The notes: a model not told the origin generated them from the sequence alone. A stretch of 64,000 nt of DNA from Cafeteria roenbergensis (GCA_008330645.1 VLTN01000070.1:109489-173488); one strand, 5' to 3'; shown: positions 23,001-33,554, counted from the stretch's first letter. Translations and numbers: made by a program.

Positions 23001-23532
23001 TGCGCCGGCCCTTGCGGCCGCGCCCGCCGACGACTTCGGCGACCTCTTCGGAGCCGGCCCTGCCCCCGCGCCAGCGCCCGCGCCCGTGGCGGCGGCGCCA
23101 GCGGCAGCGGACGATGATTTGGATTTCTTCGGAGGCGGCGGCGGCGGTGGCGGCGGCGGCGGTGGCAGCAGTGGCGTCTCCCTGGACCCCGCCCCCACCC
23201 TGGCGCCGCCGGTGTTCCAGTCCAAGTGGTCGGCCTGCACGCCCGCGGAGTCCTTCTCCTTCCCCCTCCCGCCGCACGTTGCTGACCCCGCCGCCTTGAC
23301 GGCCACGGCGGCCTCTGCCCGCTTCGTGCAGCTAGCCTTCGGTGACACCCCCACGCACGCGAAGTTCTTCTTCTTCGCCAGGGAGGCGGCTGCTGCGCCC
23401 GGGACCGGTTTCCACCTCGTCAGCATGGCGGTGGACAAGTCCACCGGCGTTGCCGCAGTCGACGGCAGGTCTGAGGCGGCCCCCGCCGCCGCGGCCGCCG
23501 CGCTTGCGAGTCTCAAGGCAGCCCTCTCGTGA
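20011..23532 (+). CDS. AP4B1: AP-4 adaptor complex subunit beta (3 exons, 896 aa)
   Basis: Exons 20011-20106, 20739-20858 and 21058-23532, all phase 0; intron 1 is 632 bp. The trunk domain fits beta-4 better than beta-1/2: KVIAYMTLGIDVSRLYPEMV, DIVVKKMCYMYLSAYAEQNP, and KDCADEDPMVRGLAVRSL with SITEY. HEAT-like helices follow to about residue 630 (for example AAAVWIIGQFGSLIDDAPYL). The hinge (about 640-780) is Ala/Pro-rich with two DDDLDFFGG motifs, one DDFGDLFGAG motif and a poly-Gly run. The C-terminal appendage (about 785-896) begins with PPVFQSKW. AP-4 works at the trans-Golgi network without clathrin. An AP-1/2 beta assignment is possible but less likely. The gene is complete. Confidence 0.9.
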
Positions 23533-23902
23533 CAGGCGCCATGCTGGTCGCTCGCGCCCGACCACCCGACTATGTGAAGTGTGAGCCTCTGATTCGGCCG
23601 CGGCCAGCACCCAAATGCACGCTCCATCCGTCCGCCCTCGGCTCACTCGCACCGCAACTGCGCACGCCCCACCGCTCCGCCCCACGCCCACAACGGTCGC
23701 GCCGCGCCACGCAGCGCCGCGCTTCTCTGGGCCCAGCCCGGCCGCGAGGAGCACTATGCTGGCTGGCGGCATGCCCCCCCCCCCCGGCCCCACCGAGCCT
23801 CCCCCACCCCCCCCTTCTCGGCCCGACCGGACGTCCGGCTGGGGTGCGGTGCACACCGCAGGCGGCGGCGGTCGTGGGCCGCGCAGCGATTCTCCGGCCG
23901 CC
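23533..23902. other. Convergent intergenic region, AP-4 beta / SDR
   Basis: A 370-bp gap between two stop codons. It includes C-rich runs at about 23774-23815. No gene was seen; it holds the two 3' ends. Confidence 0.4.
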
Positions 23903-24940
23903 TCACTGGGCAGTCCAGCCGCCGTCCATCGCGATGCTCTCGCCAGTCATGTTGGCCGCAGCCTGCGAGCAGAGGAACGCGGTGAGCTCGCCAAGGTCCT
24001 CGGGCGTGGCGAACTGGCGCTGAGGCTGCTTCTCGCGCAGCATGTCGTCCTTCTCCTCCTCGAAGGAGCGGCCGGACGTGGCCGCGCGGGCCTGGATCTG
24101 CGCCTCCACGAGCGGCGTCAGCACCCACCCGGGCTTGATCGCGTTGGCCGTCACGCCGGAGTTGGCAGTCTCCAAGGCCAGCGCCTTGGTGAAACCGATG
24201 AGGCCGTGCTTCGCCGCGACGTACGCAGACTTGTTCGCGCTCGCCACCACGCCGTGCACGGACGCGATGTTGACGATGCGGCCCCACTTGTTCTCCCGCA
24301 TGGCCGGGAGCACGGCCCTGCTGGCGAGGAAGGCGGCGGTGAGGTTGACGGCCATGATGCGCTCCCAGGCCTCGAGGGTGAAGTCCTCGACCGGGCACAC
24401 GTGCTGCGGACGCGGGAAGGCGGCGGGACGGCAGGCGCACACGCCGTGGATGCACTGCTCGCCTCTCGGTGCCACGCACGCGCGCGGGCGGCCGTCGAGT
24501 GGCAAAGCCGCCGCGCTTGGGCCAGCGCGGCCGTGACCTGCGCGATCCGCTGGCCGCGCCCCGGCACTTGACCCACGCCCCAGGGGTCGTGCGCAGACCG
24601 GCTAGGGCGCAGGGCGCGCTGACAGCCTCACCTGGATGCCGGCGTTGTTCACAAGAATGTCGACCGGGCCGCCGAGCGCCGAATGGGACAGATCCACCAT
24701 GGCCTTGACTGGCTCCTCGCCCTTGAGCAAATCAGCGTTGGAAGCGACGCACTTGACCTCGTGCTGCTGCGCGATGGTGCGCGCGACGCGGTCAATCTCA
24801 TCCAGCGCCCCGACGCCGTGCACGACCACGTTGGCTCCCTTGCTGGCCAGAACGCTTGCGATGCCAAGCCCGATGCCGCTGCTAGACCCTGTCACCAGGG
24901 CGGTCTTCCCTACCAACGAGCGGGCGACGGACGCGGCCAT
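23903..24940 (-). CDS. Short-chain dehydrogenase, 3-hydroxybutyrate dehydrogenase-like (2 exons, 269 aa)
   Basis: Exon 1 is 24940-24632 and exon 2 is 24403-23903, phase 0. A classical SDR: cofactor motif TGSSSGIGLGI (residues about 15-25), NNAGIQ then, across the intron, HVCPVEDF (the NNAGIQHVAPIEDF pattern typical of bacterial-type D-3-hydroxybutyrate dehydrogenase), the catalytic Ser in NIASVHG, and Tyr and Lys in SAYVAAKHG. IKPGWVLTPLVE and the C-terminal MTGESIAMDGGW also fit that subfamily. The likely reaction is NAD-dependent interconversion of 3-hydroxybutyrate and acetoacetate. The length is near the usual 260. There is no clear targeting peptide from the chosen start, although the frame continues upstream without an ATG I would prefer. 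Confidence 0.85.
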
Positions 24941-25272
24941 GGCGAGCTCTGGAGTGGTGGCGCGGTACGTCGGCCGACTGAGACGCTGATATTCGCCGGC
25001 CTGCAAGTAATGGCTTGGGCGCCGCCAGTCTGCGCGGTTGGAGCGAGCCGTCAGCGTGAGTGCGGCTTTTGCTCGCTCGTTGCGTGAGAGGCAAGCAGCA
25101 GGGGCCGTGCTGAAGCGCGCGGGACATGGGCTGCATTCGGCGCCGGCCGTGGCCATCGGCAGTCGGGAACATCGCTGTGGATTCACACGCGCGCCACAAG
25201 AGGCGGGGCCACAAGAGGCGGAGAGGGGGAAGGGAACGGGGGGCGGGCTGGAGCAGGCGCACTGCCGAGCTG
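24941..25272. other. Intergenic region, coiled-coil gene stop to SDR start
   Basis: A 332-bp gap between two minus-strand genes. A 15-16-bp unit (CACAAGAGGCGGGGC-like) is present twice around 25195-25222. No gene was seen. Confidence 0.4.
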
Positions 25273-28200
25273 TCAGCGCGAGGGCGTATCGGGCTTGGCC
25301 GACGGGGGGCGGGCTGGCGACGTCGCCGCCAGCGACGACCGCGCCGCAGAGTGGTGCCGCGGCGGCGGCGGCGGAGGGGCGCGGCGGAGCACGAGGTCCC
25401 TCCCGCCCCCATCGCCCCCGCCGCTGGCCCCCGCGGCGTCGTCCTCCCCGTGGAGCCGCACCGACATGACCAGGTCGCCGTCCGCGGCCGCCTCCACCTG
25501 CACGTCAGCCGCGGCGCCGGAGTGGGCAGCGTCCCGCGCGGCGTCCGAACCGGACCCGGCCTGCGGCGGGGACCCATCGGCAGCGCCATCGGCAGCGCCA
25601 TCGGCAGCGCCATCGGCAGAGCCCTCGGCAGAGCCCTCCAGACTGCCGCGCCTGCTGTGAGCAGCGAGCTCCCGCAGCCTCATGGCCCGCTGCTCCGCCT
25701 TGAGGGGGCTGTACAGGCCGAACATGGTGCCGCGGCGCCAGGACGAGTTGGCCGGTTTGCGGGACGCAACACGCGGGTCGACGGCTTTGCGCGCTCTGCC
25801 GGCGCTGCCGCCTGCGCCGGGCGACGTGGACCGCGACCGCGATGCGAGCTTATCGGCCGACGACGCGGGGGAGGGCGGCTTGCCCGAGTCCACGCGGGCC
25901 TGCACCCCGTCCCAGAGGTGCGAGCGCCGGCGCACGCGTGGCGGCGCCCCGAAGGAGCTCTGCATGTAGGCGTCGTCGGTAGAGCCGCTGACGGAGCGGG
26001 CGCGGCTAGCGACCGACCCTGCCGGCGAGGCGGCGGGCGAGCGGGCGGGGGACGGCGCCCCGGCCGAGGCGGCGGAGGGCGGGTGCGGGCCGGTGATGTC
26101 GGAGCGCCTGGGCGGGCGGCGCGCCGCCGAGGCGGCGGGCGAGCGGGTGTTGGTGGAAGAGTTCCACCCGGCGAGGGAGGCGGCGCGGGGGTCGGAGGGG
26201 CGCACAGGCTCCCCGAAGCGGTCGCGGGCGACGGGCACGCGCGGGCCCGGGGAGCCGCGTGCGGAGCCGGAGGTCACCTCGAAGGGCCCTGAGCCGCCGG
26301 CGCCGGAGGAGGGCGGGGCGGGGTGCGTCGCCCCCCCGGAGAGGGGCTGCGGCGCGGGGGCCCTGTTCTTGCCGCTGTAGAGCCCAAAGTACGTGCCGCG
26401 GCGCTGCGAGGTCACGCGCTTGCCGGGGCGGCGGGGCTGCTGCGGCAGCGGGCCAGCCTCCCCGTAGCGGCGCGAGCCGGGGGGGCCGTTGGAAACCGAC
26501 CTCCCGGGGCCCTGTCGGGGGCCCCCCTGTCGGCGCCCCTCGTCCTCGTCTTCGTCGCCCTCGATGATGGACGCGAGATTGTCGCGCGATCGCACAGGAG
26601 GGGCCGACGGCGCGCGACGACTCGCCGGCGGCCCGCTAGCGAAAGGGCGACGACCGCCCGGCCGGCCAGCGGCGGGCGCGGCGCCCACGCGCCGGCCGAG
26701 ATCCCCGGAAGTGCGGCCGTGGCCCGTGCCAGAGCCAGCGTCGTCGGAGGCGTCGTCGCCCCGGCCCCTGCCTCGCGCGGGCACCGTCCCCCGCCCCTTG
26801 AAGGCGCCGAAGAAGGAGCCCCGCTTCCAGGAGGAGGTCGGCTTGCGGCCCTGCCGCTCGCGCTGCTGCTCCAGCTGCGCCGCCGAGGCACCCCCCTGCA
26901 GGTCCTGCGCCTCCTTCCGCGTGATAGTGCGCGTGGCCACCGCCGCCATCAGCGACCGCTCCGTGCTGTCCGCGTGGATGTAGGTGGCCACGCGCGACAC
27001 AGACTCCCGCCGCAGCCGCCGGCCCTGCGCCGTCCCGGCCGACGCCGGGGACTGCCCCGGGGAGCTGCGCTGGCCGGCTCTGCCGGCAGAGCCGGGTGCC
27101 TTGAGCGGCGACTTGGCCGCGGTGCCCGACTGCTGCAGCGTGGCGCGCGCGTTGGCGGGGCGCGGGAACGTCGCCCAGGGGTCTTCCGGTCTGCCCGTCG
27201 AGCCGAAGGTACCAGATCCGCCCAGGCCGGGCGCCGACTTTGCCGTGAGGGCGCGGAGGGCGGCGGCCTCACGGCGCCTGGCTGCCACGATGAGCTGGCG
27301 GGTGGAGCGCGGCGCGGGGGAGGACTGCGCCCCCTTGGACGAGGCCGGGGCGTCGCCGTCGGCCGGCTCCGGCAGCGGCACCAGCACGTTTGCGCCGGCG
27401 CCGCCGCCCTTCCCGTTGGCCTTGAACGCCCCGAAGTAGGTTCCCCGGCGGGAGGACTTGCCTGGGGCGAGGCGCCGCCTGTCCCGGGTTGAGCCCCCCA
27501 CAATAGGGGCGGCCGGCGCGGCGTCTGCCGCGACGCCGCGGTCAGCGGCGGACTCCGCCTCAGCCATGGCCTCCCGAACGCGGGCAGCAACCAAGTCCGA
27601 CGCCAGTCGCTCCGCCCCGCCCCCGCCGGCGCCCCCGCCAGCGCCGTCGCCGTCGCCGCTCTGGGCACCGCCTGCCTTTGTGGCGGCGCCGCCGACGTCG
27701 TGGTCAGCTTGCAAGTCGGCCAGGCTGAACCGCACGCCCGACGCGCCCGGCCCGTCCTGCCCGGCGGCGCGGCCGGGAGAGGCCTTGGACTCAGCCGGCC
27801 CGTCGACAGGCTCCGACTCGCCGCCGCCGTCCCCTCCGAGCGCCGCGCGAAGCCACGCCGGTCGAGGGCCGGCTGCTGCGTCGACGGCCGCCGACCTGGG
27901 CTGGGGCGAGGTGGGGGCGGCCGCGGGGTTGAGGGCTGCCGCGAGGATGGGCGCCACAGGCGCAGCGGGCCCCCGCTCCTCGGCGGCGTCGCGAGCGGCG
28001 GCCAGCCCGGGCACGCGGAGGGAGGCCGCCGGGGCGGCTGCCGCGGCCACTGCGGCGGCCAGGCCGCGGCGCTGCGAGCCAGTGAGCGCGGCCGCCGCCT
28101 CGGCGGACACACACCCGTCGGCAGCCTCCGCAGCCTTTACGGCGGGCAGCGAGGCTTGCGCTGGGTCGGAGAGCACCTCCGCCGCCAGCCGCGCTGGCAG

Positions 28201-29584
28201 GGCTGCCAGGAGGGGGTGGGGCGCGGCCGCCGAGTCGGCCGCCGCCGCCGCAGTGGCGCCGTGGAGCGATCGCTCGAGGTCGGTGGTGGCCTCCAGCTGG
28301 CCCCGCACCGCCGCCTCGCCCAGCTTGAGGGCCGAGAGGTCCGCCGTGGCCCTGTCCAGCGCCAGGCGCATGGCCGTCTGCTCGCGGTGGCCCTCCTCCG
28401 TGCGCCTCACCAGCTCGTCCTGCAGCGCTGTGGCCGGCCGCTCTGCGCCGCTCTGCGCTGCCTGCAGCACCCGCCCCCACGACCGCCGGAGCGACGCCGC
28501 CTCGGCGGCCACCTCGTCCGCGTCCTCGATGCGCGCGCGCACCGCCGCCAGGGCCGCCTGGGCGGCTGCGAGCTCGTCCTGCGCCTGGTCGGCGGCGGCT
28601 AGCAGTCGCGTCTCGCGCTTGTCCACGCGAATCGCCTCCATCGCCAGCACCTCGCGGGAGGCCGTGCGCCGGGCGGCGGCGTCGTCGGCCGCGTCGCGGG
28701 CGCGCTCCCGCGCTCGCTCGAACGCTGCTTCCAGCTGCGCGTAGCGCGACTGCTGCGCCCGGGTGCGCTGCTGCGCTGCAGCAACCATCTCCGCCGCGAC
28801 GCGGCCCTGGTCGCGGTCCGCATTGTGCGCCTTGGCTGCGTGCCGGAGCTGCGCAGCGCGCGCCTCCGCGGCGTCAAGCAGTTCCCGAAGCTGCCTCCCT
28901 TGCTGGCGCAGCCGCTGCGAGGGTGGCAAGCGCAACGCAAACGAGCTCCGGAACGCGCCTTCGGTGGGGACAGGAACCTGGCCAGGGGCCGCGCAGAAGC
29001 GGCTGCAGCCAAGGGCAAGCGGGCGCCCGCGAGCAGCGCCCGGCGATGCCCGGCGCGCGCGTGGCCAGCGACGGCGGGCAGCGCCGCCGAATGCAACCCG
29101 AGGGCGGCCGGGAACGCCGCGGATGCGCAAAGCAGCCTTGCGCGCGCACGAGCCCGCCAAGAGCGGCCGCAGCGGCCATGCCGCATGCCCCCCAGCTCAG
29201 CTCTGACGCGTGGGCCAGGTGCAGGCAGGGGCCGTGGCTCGGGCGGCGTGGCCGCAGCACTCTGCCCCGCGGATCCGGTGGCAATCAGACCCGAGGGTCG
29301 CTCCCGGCCCGCGGCGCCCCGTGCGCCCTCCTGACGGACGGCCCGGCCCAGCTCGGGCGCCATCCAACGCCCGCGACAACGAAGCCCGGACTGGTGGCGC
29401 GCGGGCGCACCGGGCGGGGATGCGGGCTGGCTCGGGCCCGCTTTGCGGGAAAGGAGGCCAAGCATTGGGCAACCACGCGCGCGCGCGGCGCAGCGGCCGG
29501 CCTCACCTCGCGCGATGCCTCCAGGGTCCGCTGGTCCGCCCGAAGACGCTCGAGCCTGTCAACCTCGGCGTCGGCTGCCGACAT
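25273..29584 (-). CDS. Coiled-coil protein with four RRGTYFG-type motifs (2 exons, 1239 aa)
   Basis: Exon 1 (29584-29507) encodes 26 residues starting MSAADAEVDRLERLRADQ; exon 2 is 28914-25273; phase 0, intron 592 bp. The first 290 or so residues form a long, strongly predicted coiled coil that runs through the exon join. The rest is disordered and rich in Ser, Arg, Pro and Gly, except for four well-spaced copies of a short motif, consensus S-S-x-[RK]-R-G-[TS]-x-F-G-[AL]-[FY]-[KS]. I do not recognise this motif as a named domain. Each lies in a basic context. The C-terminus has a 12-bp tandem repeat encoding Gly-Ser/Ala-Asp units. It is possibly a cytoskeletal or scaffold protein; function is unknown. 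The intron join is supported by phase and by coiled-coil continuity. Confidence 0.75.
25575..25639. repeat. 12-bp coding minisatellite
   Basis: The unit CATCGGCAGCGC is repeated about four times and then degrades to a CTCGGCAGAGCC variant. On the minus strand it encodes Gly-Ala-Ala-Asp / Gly-Ser-Ala-Glu units near the C-terminus of the coiled-coil protein. The period is a multiple of three, so the frame is kept. Confidence 0.85.
25708..25746 (-). repeat. RRGTYFG-type motif, copy 4
   Basis: Encodes SSWRRGTMFGLYS, preceded by basic residues (SRKPAN). Confidence 0.8.
26374..26409 (-). repeat. RRGTYFG-type motif, copy 3
   Basis: Encodes SQRRGTYFGLYS, preceded by RPGKRVT. Confidence 0.8.
26797..26835 (-). 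repeat. RRGTYFG-type motif, copy 2
   Basis: Encodes SSWKRGSFFGAFK, preceded by GRKPT. Confidence 0.8.
27421..27459 (-). repeat. RRGTYFG-type motif, copy 1
   Basis: Encodes KSSRRGTYFGAFK, preceded by RRRLAPG. Confidence 0.8.
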
Positions 29585-30045
29585 GACCTGCCCTGCGTCC
29601 AGGCGCGAGTGTCGCTGGCTGGCGCCCCCCGTCGCAAGGCCGCCCGCTCCTTGAACAGCGACTGCCAAAGGCCGGCAGAGCGTCGCGTTGCGTCCGGCCC
29701 CGCCCCGCACTCCGCTGCCCCCGGCCCGTCTTGCTTCTGTGCGTGCTGGCGGGGGGCCTCCAAGCGCGGGGCCCCAGCACTCAGCCATGACTTGGCGCGC
29801 GCGCTTGGGTCGCTCCCGCGTCGCGCAGCAAACAGTGCGGGCCGCAACAGCGCGTTTGCCCTCGCCGTGCGAGTGAGCGGAGGCACCACCGCGCCGCGCG
29901 GCTGTCACACGAGGCAGTGCACACGCAGCCACTTGCAGCACACACCGCACGCCCGGAAGGGGCCGACCCGAGAGGCCGCCCCCCGCGCCGCGATCTCGCA
30001 AGCCGTGCCCGCCTTGGTGGTCCCGCCCCCACCAACGCTTCGCGC
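29585..30045. other. Intergenic region, RRM gene stop to coiled-coil gene start
   Basis: A 461-bp gap between two minus-strand genes. No additional gene was found; several open frames here have no family features. Confidence 0.4.
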
Positions 30046-31088
30046 CTAGCCCGACCCGGCCGCCTCCGCGCGCCGCTGCTCTGCGGCCATGGCCTCCCTG
30101 TCCGCATCCTCCGCGTCCATCGCCGCGAGCTTGCGTCTCACGCCCGCCAGCCGCGCCTGCATGCGCGTGAGCGTCATGCGCTCGCGCTCCCTGGCCTCGG
30201 CCGCCTCCCTGGCCGCGCGGCCCAAGCTGCGCGCCTCGCGCTCCTGCCTGGTGAGGTACTCGCGCTCCGACGTGGCTGCCAGGGGGGCGTCCGCGCCGGC
30301 AGCAGCAGCAGAGGCTGCCGCGGCGGGGCCCGCGGTGGCTGCGAGCTCCGCCTCCACAGCAGCCGGAAGGCGGGGCCGCCCGTCGCCAGCGGCGTACAGC
30401 CACTCCTCTGACGCAAAGCGCACAGAAAGGGTTGCGCCGTGGATGGGCGCCCCGTCAAGCGCCGCCAGCGCCGCCTCGGCTGAGCGCCGGGTGGTGAACT
30501 CGGCTGTGGCGCTTCCGCCCGCAGTCTCCGACACGCCGCCACGCCTGTCCCGTCCAATGCTGGTTTCAAAGTGGCTCAGCTTGCCGAACTTGGACAGGAT
30601 CGAAGTCAGCTCGAACCTGCGCAGCGGCAGCGCGAAGCAGCGGCGACGCGTTGGCAGCCAGCGGAAGCGCCCGCTCCCCGTCGAGGCTCCGCCCCGCCTT
30701 GCCGCCCCGCCTCCGCCCCCCTCCCCCCCCCCGGGGGGGGGGGTGGGGGTAACGCAACGCGAGGCGCAGCTCACTGCCAGCACGCCCAGAGGCCATCGGG
30801 GGCAGCGGCGACGGAGGCAGCCGACTCACTCCGTGGCCGACGACGGAACGCCCGACAAAACCAGCTTGTTCTCGATCGTCTCGTCCCGAGGCACCGCCGT
30901 AGTTGCGACAGGCCGAGGGCGCTTGAACTGCGGAGCGAATTTGCGACATTGCCGACCGCACGCGAGACGAGGGGTTGCGTCGAGACGCCGCACCGCGCGC
31001 GCAGCAATGCAAGCTGAGCTGCCGGCCGGCCCTTTGCCCCGCAGGCACCTGGCCGCGTGCGGGTGCCACTCACGCCACGGCCTGACAT
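30046..31088 (-). CDS. Single-RRM protein with C-terminal basic/acidic helix (3 exons, 227 aa)
   Basis: Exons in reading order: 31088-31074 (five codons, MSGRG), 30927-30830 and 30616-30046; intron 1 is phase 0 and intron 2 phase 2. The intron 2 join restores an RRM split inside its first helix: RNP2-like strand KLVLSGVPSSAT, then EFELTSILSKFGKLSHFE, GSATAEFTTRRSAEAALAAL (RNP1 region, aromatics partly replaced) and the last strand GATLSVRFASEEW. An Ala-rich linker follows, then a long charged helix (REYLTRQEREARSLGRAARE and following, to the stop) likely to be coiled coil. It probably binds RNA or a splicing or chromatin partner; the target is unknown. Exon 1 is tiny, but both splice sites and phase fit. 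Confidence 0.78.
30723..30743. repeat. C10-G11 perfect inverted homopolymer tract in RRM intron 2
   Basis: Ten C directly followed by eleven G, then T and five more G. It could fold as a hairpin, or as a quadruplex or i-motif. It lies inside intron 2 of the RRM gene. Confidence 0.8.
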
Positions 31089-31367
31089 CGCGCCAGGTGC
31101 GCGGCCGCTCCGTCTGGCCGCGGCAGTGGCAAGCGCGCGGCAGCATCGTTCAAGTGCAGAGCGCCAGACGCAACAGGGACTCGACGGTCGCCGCCAACAC
31201 AAACGGGCTTCCATTCAGTCGGCGGCCCTCAGCGCCCCGAGCCCGCGCGCCACCGGGAACCACCCAGGCAGCTAGGGCGACTCCTTTGCTGCTCCATCCG
31301 CGCCAAGGGGCTTTCGCGCTGCGCTCGCCCTGGCCAGGAACGGCCGGCGTCAACGCGCGCTGACAGC

Positions 31368-33554
31368 ATGCCGTGCAGCAGGGTAACCCCGAGCGCGGTG
31401 GCGTACGCCTCCACGACGCTGGGCGCGACGCTGCTGGCGTCCGTATTCGGGGCGTTTTACGTGTCCGTCTTTGCCAAGCACTGGGGAATCACGCAGGGCT
31501 GGTTTCAGACTGCGCAGGCGGTGTACCTGGTCTGGAACGCCGTGAACGACCCCCTCTTCGGCTGGCTGCAAGACCGGCCCGGCTCCCAGCAGAATAACAA
31601 GCACGCGTATGCAACGGCAATCATGTGGGGCGGCCCCCTCTTCGGGCTGTCGTTCCTGCTGCCGTGGCTGCCCATCGGCGATTTGATTGCGCCGTTCGTG
31701 GGCGGCCGCGACGCAGGCGTGGGCATCCACTGCTGCCTGAGCCTGTCGCTATTCGACGGCATGTTCACGTACTGCGTCCTGGCCCAGTGCGGGCTCTTCG
31801 CGGAGCTGGAGGCATCCCAGGAGGGCCGCTCGCTGGTGCTGGCCGCCTCTCAGGCGGCCACTGCGCTCGGCGGCGCCGCCCTGTTCGTCGCCTACCCGCT
31901 CCTGCCCGACCACTTGCGGGGCACGGGCGCAGACTCGGGCGCTGGCCCGAGTGAGGCGGCGGGCGGCGCGGCCACGCACGGGGCGTGGATGCCTGGCTTC
32001 ATTCTGTTCGCGATGCTGTTGGCAGCCGTGGCAACAGCCTGCTTCGCCGTCACGGGGATCATGGTCGCGAGGATTGGCGAGCACTGGGGCCGGACAGAGC
32101 AGGAGGCGCGGGCGGCGGATGGGCGAGCAGCCGTGGAACACGGCGCCGCTGCCGGTCCAGCTGCTGCTGGTCGAGCTGCTGCCGGTCCAGCTGCTGCTGG
32201 TCGAGCTGCTGCTGGTCGAGCTGCTGCTGGTGCAGGGGCGCCGTCGGCCAGTGGGGCGGCGACGAGCGCTGGCGCGGCAAGCGCCCCCGAGCCACCCGCG
32301 GAAGGCGACGCCTCCAGCTCCGCGAGCCTGGTCAGCGTGGTTGAGTTCTCCCACGAGCAGCTCGAGGACGAGGACGGCGACGGCGCGCAGGGGCTGCGAA
32401 ACCGCGGAGCAGAGGACAGGCCTGTCGCCCGGCGGGCGCGACTGGCGGGCGCATCCGCTGGGGGGGAGGGCGCCCACAGCCCCCCGGCCGGCGGGGGAGG
32501 GGCGTTGGCCCGCCGCTCCGGCGACGCAGCTGCGGCTGGCGACCTCGCTGCGCGCGACCGCTACGACGGCAGCGGCGCCGGGGGCGACGACGACGACGAG
32601 GACGACGACGACGATGCAGGCGCTTCCGGCGGGGCCCCCTCCCGCAGCTGCGGCGCGGAGCTCGCGCACGTCGCGAGCACGTGGCTTCAGATTCTGTCGT
32701 CGCCCAGCTTCTGCCTCTTCGTCGCCTGCAACTTCCTTCAGGTGTTCAACAACACGTTCAACTCGGCGCTGCACGCGGCGGCGATGCCGGCCATCTTCAG
32801 GGGGGCCTTCTCCGACGCCGCGGTCGGCGCCATGCTGGGTGCGGGCGCAGTACTCGCCCCCCTCATCTCCATCGCCCTCACGCCGCTGCTGCTCCGCGTG
32901 GGCCACTCGTACCCGCTCATCAGGGGTGCCTTCGCCGGCAAGGTCCTCTTCGCCCTCGCTGTCGGCGCGGCGGTTGGCTCGGCGGCGCCCGGCATCGCGA
33001 GCGACGGCGCCGCCTGGTGGGCGTCCGGCGTGGGCCTGGCGGCGCTGTTCATGGTGCTCCACAGGGCGCTGGCCAACGTCACCTTTGGGTGGTTCCCTCT
33101 CGCCGTGTCGGACATTATTGACGCCGACAAGGCCGCGTACCGCAGGCAGCGCCGCCTCGGCACCAGCGTGTTTGGCCTCAACGCCATGATCGTGAAGCCG
33201 GCGGAGAGCCTCGCTCCGATGCTCTTCGCCCCCGTGCTGCACGACTTTGCTGCCGCGGCGGCCGACACGGCGTCGAGCGCCGCGGCCGAGCTGGCGCCGG
33301 TGAGCGGGTGGTGGAGCTCCCTGCTCTGGCTGCTGGGCGACCCCACGCCCGCGGACGGCGAGGTCAACGAAGCGCATCGGGCCATCGTTGCGTGGCGGCT
33401 GGTATGGGGGGTGCCTGCGGTTTGCGGGGCGATCCAGCTGGCGCTGTGGAGCTTCTACAAGTTGCGCGGCAAGGCGGACACCTCAGTGCAACCGGCAAGC
33501 GGCAGCAAGCCGGGCGAGCGCGTGCCCGAGCCGGTGCGGGGCGCGTCGGTGTGA
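31368..33554 (+). CDS. TMEM180/MFSD13A-like major facilitator protein (728 aa)
   Basis: Intronless. Start ATG 31368. The first six membrane segments lie at residues about 10-260, with the family signature YLVWNAVNDPLFGWLQD near residue 55, close to TMEM180's LLWN-LNDPLFGWLSD. A roughly 190-residue cytosolic loop follows, containing a 15-bp repeat (Ala-Ala-Ala-Gly-Arg/Pro), acidic runs and low-complexity sequence. The second half resumes with SFCLFVACNFLQVFNNTFN, and later SDIIDADKAAYRRQRRLGTS and VFGLNAMIVKPAESLAPML, both of which match the TMEM180 C-half. The substrate of TMEM180 is not known. The C-terminal tail is short and polar. It is convergent with the IQ-motif gene, 134 bp between stops. 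Confidence 0.75.
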   Translation: MPCSRVTPSAVAYASTTLGATLLASVFGAFYVSVFAKHWGITQGWFQTAQAVYLVWNAVNDPLFGWLQDRPGSQQNNKHAYATAIMWGGPLFGLSFLLPWLPIGDLIAPFVGGRDAGVGIHCCLSLSLFDGMFTYCVLAQCGLFAELEASQEGRSLVLAASQAATALGGAALFVAYPLLPDHLRGTGADSGAGPSEAAGGAATHGAWMPGFILFAMLLAAVATACFAVTGIMVARIGEHWGRTEQEARAADGRAAVEHGAAAGPAAAGRAAAGPAAAGRAAAGRAAAGAGAPSASGAATSAGAASAPEPPAEGDASSSASLVSVVEFSHEQLEDEDGDGAQGLRNRGAEDRPVARRARLAGASAGGEGAHSPPAGGGGALARRSGDAAAAGDLAARDRYDGSGAGGDDDDEDDDDDAGASGGAPSRSCGAELAHVASTWLQILSSPSFCLFVACNFLQVFNNTFNSALHAAAMPAIFRGAFSDAAVGAMLGAGAVLAPLISIALTPLLLRVGHSYPLIRGAFAGKVLFALAVGAAVGSAAPGIASDGAAWWASGVGLAALFMVLHRALANVTFGWFPLAVSDIIDADKAAYRRQRRLGTSVFGLNAMIVKPAESLAPMLFAPVLHDFAAAAADTASSAAAELAPVSGWWSSLLWLLGDPTPADGEVNEAHRAIVAWRLVWGVPAVCGAIQLALWSFYKLRGKADTSVQPASGSKPGERVPEPVRGASV
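32148..32235. repeat. 15-bp coding minisatellite in the MFS central loop
   Basis: Units of the type GCTGCTGCTGGTCGA and GCTGCTGCCGGTCCA, five to six copies, encoding AAAGR/AAAGP. The period is a multiple of three and the frame is maintained. Confidence 0.85.

Noticed and set aside
32148-32235. CRISPR-like short repeats
   Set aside because: Contiguous 15-bp coding units without spacers, in a eukaryotic membrane-protein gene; a minisatellite.
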